Shown: one piece after another, positions 59,257 through 64,000 of the stretch
How the letters are laid out: each line of letters starts with the position of its first letter
Numbering within the stretch: the stretch's first letter is position 1
DNA from: Siphonodentalium dalli
Taxonomy: Eukaryota; Mollusca; Scaphopoda; Gadilida; Siphonodentaliidae
Length of the DNA: 64,000 nucleotides
Assembly: GCA_032622095.1 (NCBI GenBank)
Contig: CP136061.1
Location: 10,867,287 to 10,931,286 of the forward strand
Direction: 5' to 3'
Translations under genes and position numbers: made by a program
Notes under the pieces: generated by a model
The model's input: the letters and a program-made list of their open reading frames with translations, nothing else
Database searches by the model: none
Told to the model about the DNA's origin: nothing

Positions 59257-60110
59257 TCGGATTATGCATCTTTAACAACAGTCAGATTAAAACAAATTAG
59301 TTCATTTATCTCTCACGAAGAACGATTAACATCGACTTACGTCTCGTTGACTGTGAGGCGGCGATACACAACGGTAAGATAACGGCCGTGAAATAACATA
59401 GTGATATCCAAAGTGCATGACCCCCTCTCAATTAATCGTTTGTTGCGCGGATGTGAGAGACATATTATTACTCGATAGGACAATTTTAATAACTCATCAA
59501 AGTGAATTAATCAATGAAGTCAGAATATAATAAAGAGGAATCGTTGAAATACTACACTCAAATGACTAGGCTTAAATCCCCTCTTGTTTACCTGGGTACC
59601 CATGAAATTTGTTTACGTGTACCCGTTGGTCGCTACATCAAAGAGAGTTGTGCTTCGGGTGTATTTCCGAAACAAATCGGGTGGTCATTGATCTATACCC
59701 GTATATAAATGATTGAAGCACCCGACACACGAGGAATTCGTGGGATTTGTATCGTTGAATCTTTTTAACTACAAATCTCATGACCCTTTGATTAGTAACG
59801 GTAGATCCCAAAGCATATCTTAGTGCAATGCAACGCCATTAAATGGAGAATGTACTCAAATGTTGTTGTTGGTTTGTATATTCTCTACTTCGTAGAGTAA
59901 GGTAAACAGATTTCAATTATTTGACTGTCTGTTGAGTACGAAGTAATAGTGTTACGGATGACAGATAAGCCGGAATGAGAAAATAGAGCTCGTCATCTAG
60001 ATAGTTTTGTGCAGTTTTCAGCGAAAGTTATCAAATAAATGTGAAATTATATTCATCCACTTAGAATGCATTGGGCCCATTTTAAGACATTTGCTAAAGG
60101 TTGAATATCA
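59257..60110. other. Unannotated sequence
   Basis: No array, MITE or convincing exon. A 64-codon frame (59514-59708) has no family features. Confidence 0.35.
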
Positions 60111-63100
60111 GAAGCATGGATAGAGGGAGTTAACAATAATGTGTACAGTGAGAAGCATGGATAGAGGGAGTTAACAATAATGTGTACAGTGAGAAGCATG
60201 GATAGAGGGAGTTAACAATAATGTGTACAGTGAGAAGCATGGATAGAGGGAGTTAACAATAATGTGTACAGTGAGAAGCATGGATAGAGGGAGTTAACAA
60301 TAATGTGTACAGTTAGAAGCATGGACAGAGGGAGTTAACAATAATGTGTACAGTGAGAAGCATGGATAGAGGGAGTTAACAATAATGTGTACAGTTAGAA
60401 GCATGGATAGAGGGAGTTAACAATAATGTGTACAGTGAGAAGCATGGATAGAGGGAGTTAACAATAATGTGTACAGTGAGAAGCATGGATAGAGGGAGTT
60501 AACAATAATGTGTACAGTGAGAAGCATGGATAGAGGGAGTTAACAATAATGTGTACAGTGATAAGCATGGATAGAGGGAGTTAACAATAATGTGTACAGT
60601 GAGAAGCATGGATAGAGGGAGTTAACAATAATGTGTACAGTGAGAAGCATGGATAGAGGGAGTTAACAATAATGTGTACAGTAAGAAGCATGGATAGAGG
60701 GAGTTAACAATAATGTGTACAGTGAGAAGCATGGATAGAGGGAGTTAACAATAATGTGTACAGTGAGAAGCATGGATAGAGGGAGTTAACAATAATGTGT
60801 ACAGTGAGAAGCATGGATAGAGGGAGTTAACAATAATGTGTACAGTGAGAAGCATGGATAGAGGGAGTTAACAATAATGTGTACAGTGAGAAGCATGGAT
60901 AGAGGGAGTTAACAATAATGTGTACAGTTAGAAGCATGGATAGAGGGAGTTAACAATAATGTGTACAGTGAGAAGCACGGATAGAGGGAGTTAACAATAA
61001 TGTGTACAGTGAGAAGCATGGATAGAGGGAGTTAACAATAATGTGTACAGTTAGAAGCATGGATAGAGGGAGTTAACAATAATGTGTACAGTGAGAAGCA
61101 TGGATAGAGGGAGTTAACAATAATGTGTACAGTGAGAAGCATGGATAGAGGGAGTTAACAATAATGTGTACAGTGAGAAGCATGGATAGAGGGAGTTAAC
61201 AATAATGTGTACAGTGAGAAGCATGGATAGAGGGAGTTAACAATAATGTGTACAGTGAGAAGCATGGATAGAGGGAGTTAACAATAATGTGTACAGTGAG
61301 AAGCATGGATAGAGGGGGTTAACAATAATGTGTACAGTGAGAAGCATGGATAGAGGGAGTTAACAATAATGTGTACAGTGAGAAGCATGGATAGAGGGAG
61401 TTAACAATAATGTGTACAGTGAGAAGCATGGATAGAGGGAGTTAACAATAATGTGTACAGTGAGAAGCATGGATAGAGGGAGTTAACAATAATGTGTACA
61501 GTGAGAAGCATGGATAGAGGGAGTTAACAATAATGTGTACAGTGATAAGCATGGATAGAGGGAGTTAACAATAATGTGTACAGTTAGAAGCATGGATAGA
61601 GGGAGTTAACAATAATGTGTACAGTGAGAAGCATGGATAGAGGGAGTTAACAATAATGTGTACAGTGAGAAGCATGGATAGAGGGAGTTAACAATAATGT
61701 GTACAGTGAGAAGCATGGATAGAGGGAGTTAACAATAATGTGTACAGTGAGAAGCATGGATAGAGGGAGTTAACAATAATGTGTACATTGAGAAGCATGG
61801 ATAGAGGGAGTTAACAATAATGTGTACAGTGAGAAGCATGGATAGAGGGAGTTAACAATAATGTGTACAGTTAGAAGCATGGATAGAGGGAGTTAACAAT
61901 AATGTGTACAGTGAGAAGCATGGATAGAGGGGGTTAACAATAATGTGTACAGTGAGAAGCATGGATAGAGGGAGTTAACAATAATGTGTACAGTGAGAAG
62001 CATGGATAGAGGGAGTTAACAATAATGTGTACATTGAGAAGCATGGATAGAGGGAGTTAACAATAATGTGTACAGTGAGAAGCATGGATAGAGGGAGTTA
62101 ACAATAATGTGTACAGTTAGAAGCATGGATAGAGGGAGTTAACAATAATGTGTACAGTGAGAAGCATGGATAGAGGGGGTTAACAATAATGTGTACAGTG
62201 AGAAGCATGGATAGAGGGAGTTAACAATAATGTGTACAGTGAGAAGCATGGATAGAGGGAGATAACAATAATGTGTACAGTGAGAAGCATGGATAGAGGG
62301 GGTTAACAATAATGTGTACAGTGAGAAGCATGGATAGAGGGAGTTAACAATAATGTGTACAGTGAGAAGCATGGATAGAGGGAGATAACAATAATGTGTA
62401 CAGTGAGAAGCATGGATAGAGGGAGTTAACAATAATGTGTACAGCGAGAAGCATGGATAGAGGGAGTTAACAATAATGTGTACAGTGAGAAGCATGGATA
62501 GAGGGAGTTAACAATAATGTGTACAGCGAGAAGCATGGATAGAGGGAGTTAACAATAATGTGTACAGTGAGAAGCATGGATAGAGGGAGTTAACAATAAT
62601 GTGTACAGTGAGAAGCATGGATAGAGGGGGTTAACAATAATGTGTACAGTGAGAAGCATGGATAGAGAGAGTTAACAATAATGTGTACAGTGAGAAGCAT
62701 GGATAGAGGGAGTTAACAATAATGTGTACAGTGAGAAGCATGGATAGAGGGAGTTAACAATAATGTGTACAGTGAGAAGCATGGATAGAGGGAGTTAACA
62801 ATAATGTGTACAGTGAGAAGCATGGATAGAGGGAGCTAACAATAATGTGTACAGTGAGAAGCATGGATAGAGGGAGTTAACAATAATGTGTACAGTGAGA
62901 AGCTGGATAGAGGGAGTTAACAATAATGTGTACAGTGAGAAGCATGGATAGAGGGAGTTAACAATAATGTGCACAGTGAGAAGCATGGATAGAGGGAGTT
63001 AACAATAATGTGTACAGTGAGAAGCATGGATAGAGGGAGTTAACAATAATGTGTACAGTTAGAAGCATGGATAGAGGGAGTTAACAATAATGTGTACAGT

Positions 63101-64000
63101 GAGAAGCATGGATAGAGGGAGTTAACAATAATGTGTACAGTGAGAAGCATGGACAGAGGGAGTTAACAATAATGTGTACAGTGAGAAGCATGGATAGATG
63201 GAGTTAACAATAATGTGTACAGTGAGAAGCATGGATAGAGGGGGTTAACAATAATGTGTACAGTGAGAAGCACGGATAGAGGGAGTTAACAATAATGTGT
63301 ACAGTGAGAAGCATGGATAGAGGGAGTTAACAATAATGTGTACAGTGAGAAGCATGGATAGAGGGAGTTAACAATAATGTGTACAGTGAGAAGCATGGAT
63401 AGAGGGCGTTAACAATAATGTGTACAGTGAGAAGCACGGATAGAGGGAGTTAACAATAATGTGTACAGTGAGAAGCATGGATAGAGAGAGTTAACAATAA
63501 TGTGTACAGTGAGAAGCTGGATAGAGGGAGTTAACAATAATGTGTACAGTGAGAAGCATGGATAGAGGGAGTTAACAATAATGTGTACAGTGAGAAGCAT
63601 GGATAGAGGGAGTTAACAATAATGTGTACAGTGAGAAGCATGGATAGAGGGAGTTAACAATAATGTGTACAGTGAGAAGCATGGATAGAGGGAGTTAACA
63701 ATAATGTGTACAGTAAGAAGCATGGATAGAGGGAGTTAACAATAATGTGTACAGTGAGAAGCATGGATAGAGGGGGTTAACAATAATGTGTACAGTGAGA
63801 AGCATGGATAGAGAGAGTTAACAATAATGTGTACAGTGAGAAGCATGGATAGAGGGAGTTAACAATAATGTGTACAGTGAGAAGCATGGATAGAGGGAGT
63901 TAACAATAATGTGTACAGTGAGAAGCATGGATAGAGGGAGTTAACAATAATGTGTACAGTAAGAAGCATGGATAGAGGGAGTTAACAATAATGTGTACAG
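60111..64000. repeat. 41-bp minisatellite, about 95 units, runs off the right edge
   Basis: Units of gaagcatggatagagggagt, taacaataatgtgtacagtg and a final a. Variants are few (gtgag/gttag, gggag/ggggg, gagaagctgg). It is very homogeneous, suggesting recent expansion. Minus-strand frames at 62139-63600 are array artefacts because three 41-bp units make 123 bp, a multiple of 3. Confidence 0.97.

Noticed and set aside
1-64000. Telomeric or centromeric identity of the window
   Set aside because: No TTAGGG-type arrays are present, and the many unrelated minisatellites do not resemble a single monomeric centromeric satellite.

Overview
The window looks like nuclear DNA of an invertebrate animal, probably marine. 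A mollusc or another lophotrochozoan is a guess, not a demonstration. The reasons are an AT-rich, gene-poor sequence, a signal-peptide exon of the Wnt-inactivating esterase Notum ending at a canonical GT splice donor, several families of short non-autonomous DNA transposons, and no bacterial gene organisation. By my tally more than half of the 64 kb is tandem-repeat DNA: about twenty arrays with units from 3 to 85 bp.

Layout. 1-14404 is a 51-bp satellite (about 280 units) that runs off the left edge. Its minus strand reads as 17-residue repeats containing the reverse-transcriptase signature QYADDTTL. Longer duplications of 2303 bp and 1581 bp are superimposed on it. A 42-bp array follows (14405-14818). 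15056-15895 is a foldback-like element whose arms are 16-bp repeats. 16.6-25.2 kb holds a twin-hairpin element, arrays with 40-, 85- and 50-bp units, and hairpin-rich dispersed repeats. 25235-25494 (minus) is the Notum-like first coding exon, the only coding sequence I can name. Its later exons are not visible, so if the gene is intact its first intron contains or crosses the arrays to the left.

26-34.6 kb carries three piggyBac-like MITEs with TTAA duplications and arrays with 56-, about 43-, 21- and 29-bp units. 35-41 kb has small arrays, a long inverted repeat and a 1.3-kb CATCAC-type simple repeat. 41.5-46.7 kb is a 67-bp array and 47-47.7 kb a 28-bp array. 47.96-48.85 kb is an inverted-repeat element packed with GATATC palindromes, inserted in a diverged repeat block that preserves an empty-site relative. 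49.6-60 kb is mostly unannotated sequence with two more MITEs, a 28-bp array, a triple CArG-box palindrome and two weak exon candidates. 60.1-64 kb is a 41-bp array that runs off the right edge.

No rRNA, tRNA, CRISPR or operon is supported. There is no multi-gene pathway to describe. The biology here is satellite evolution, MITE biology and possibly a very repeat-rich Notum intron.
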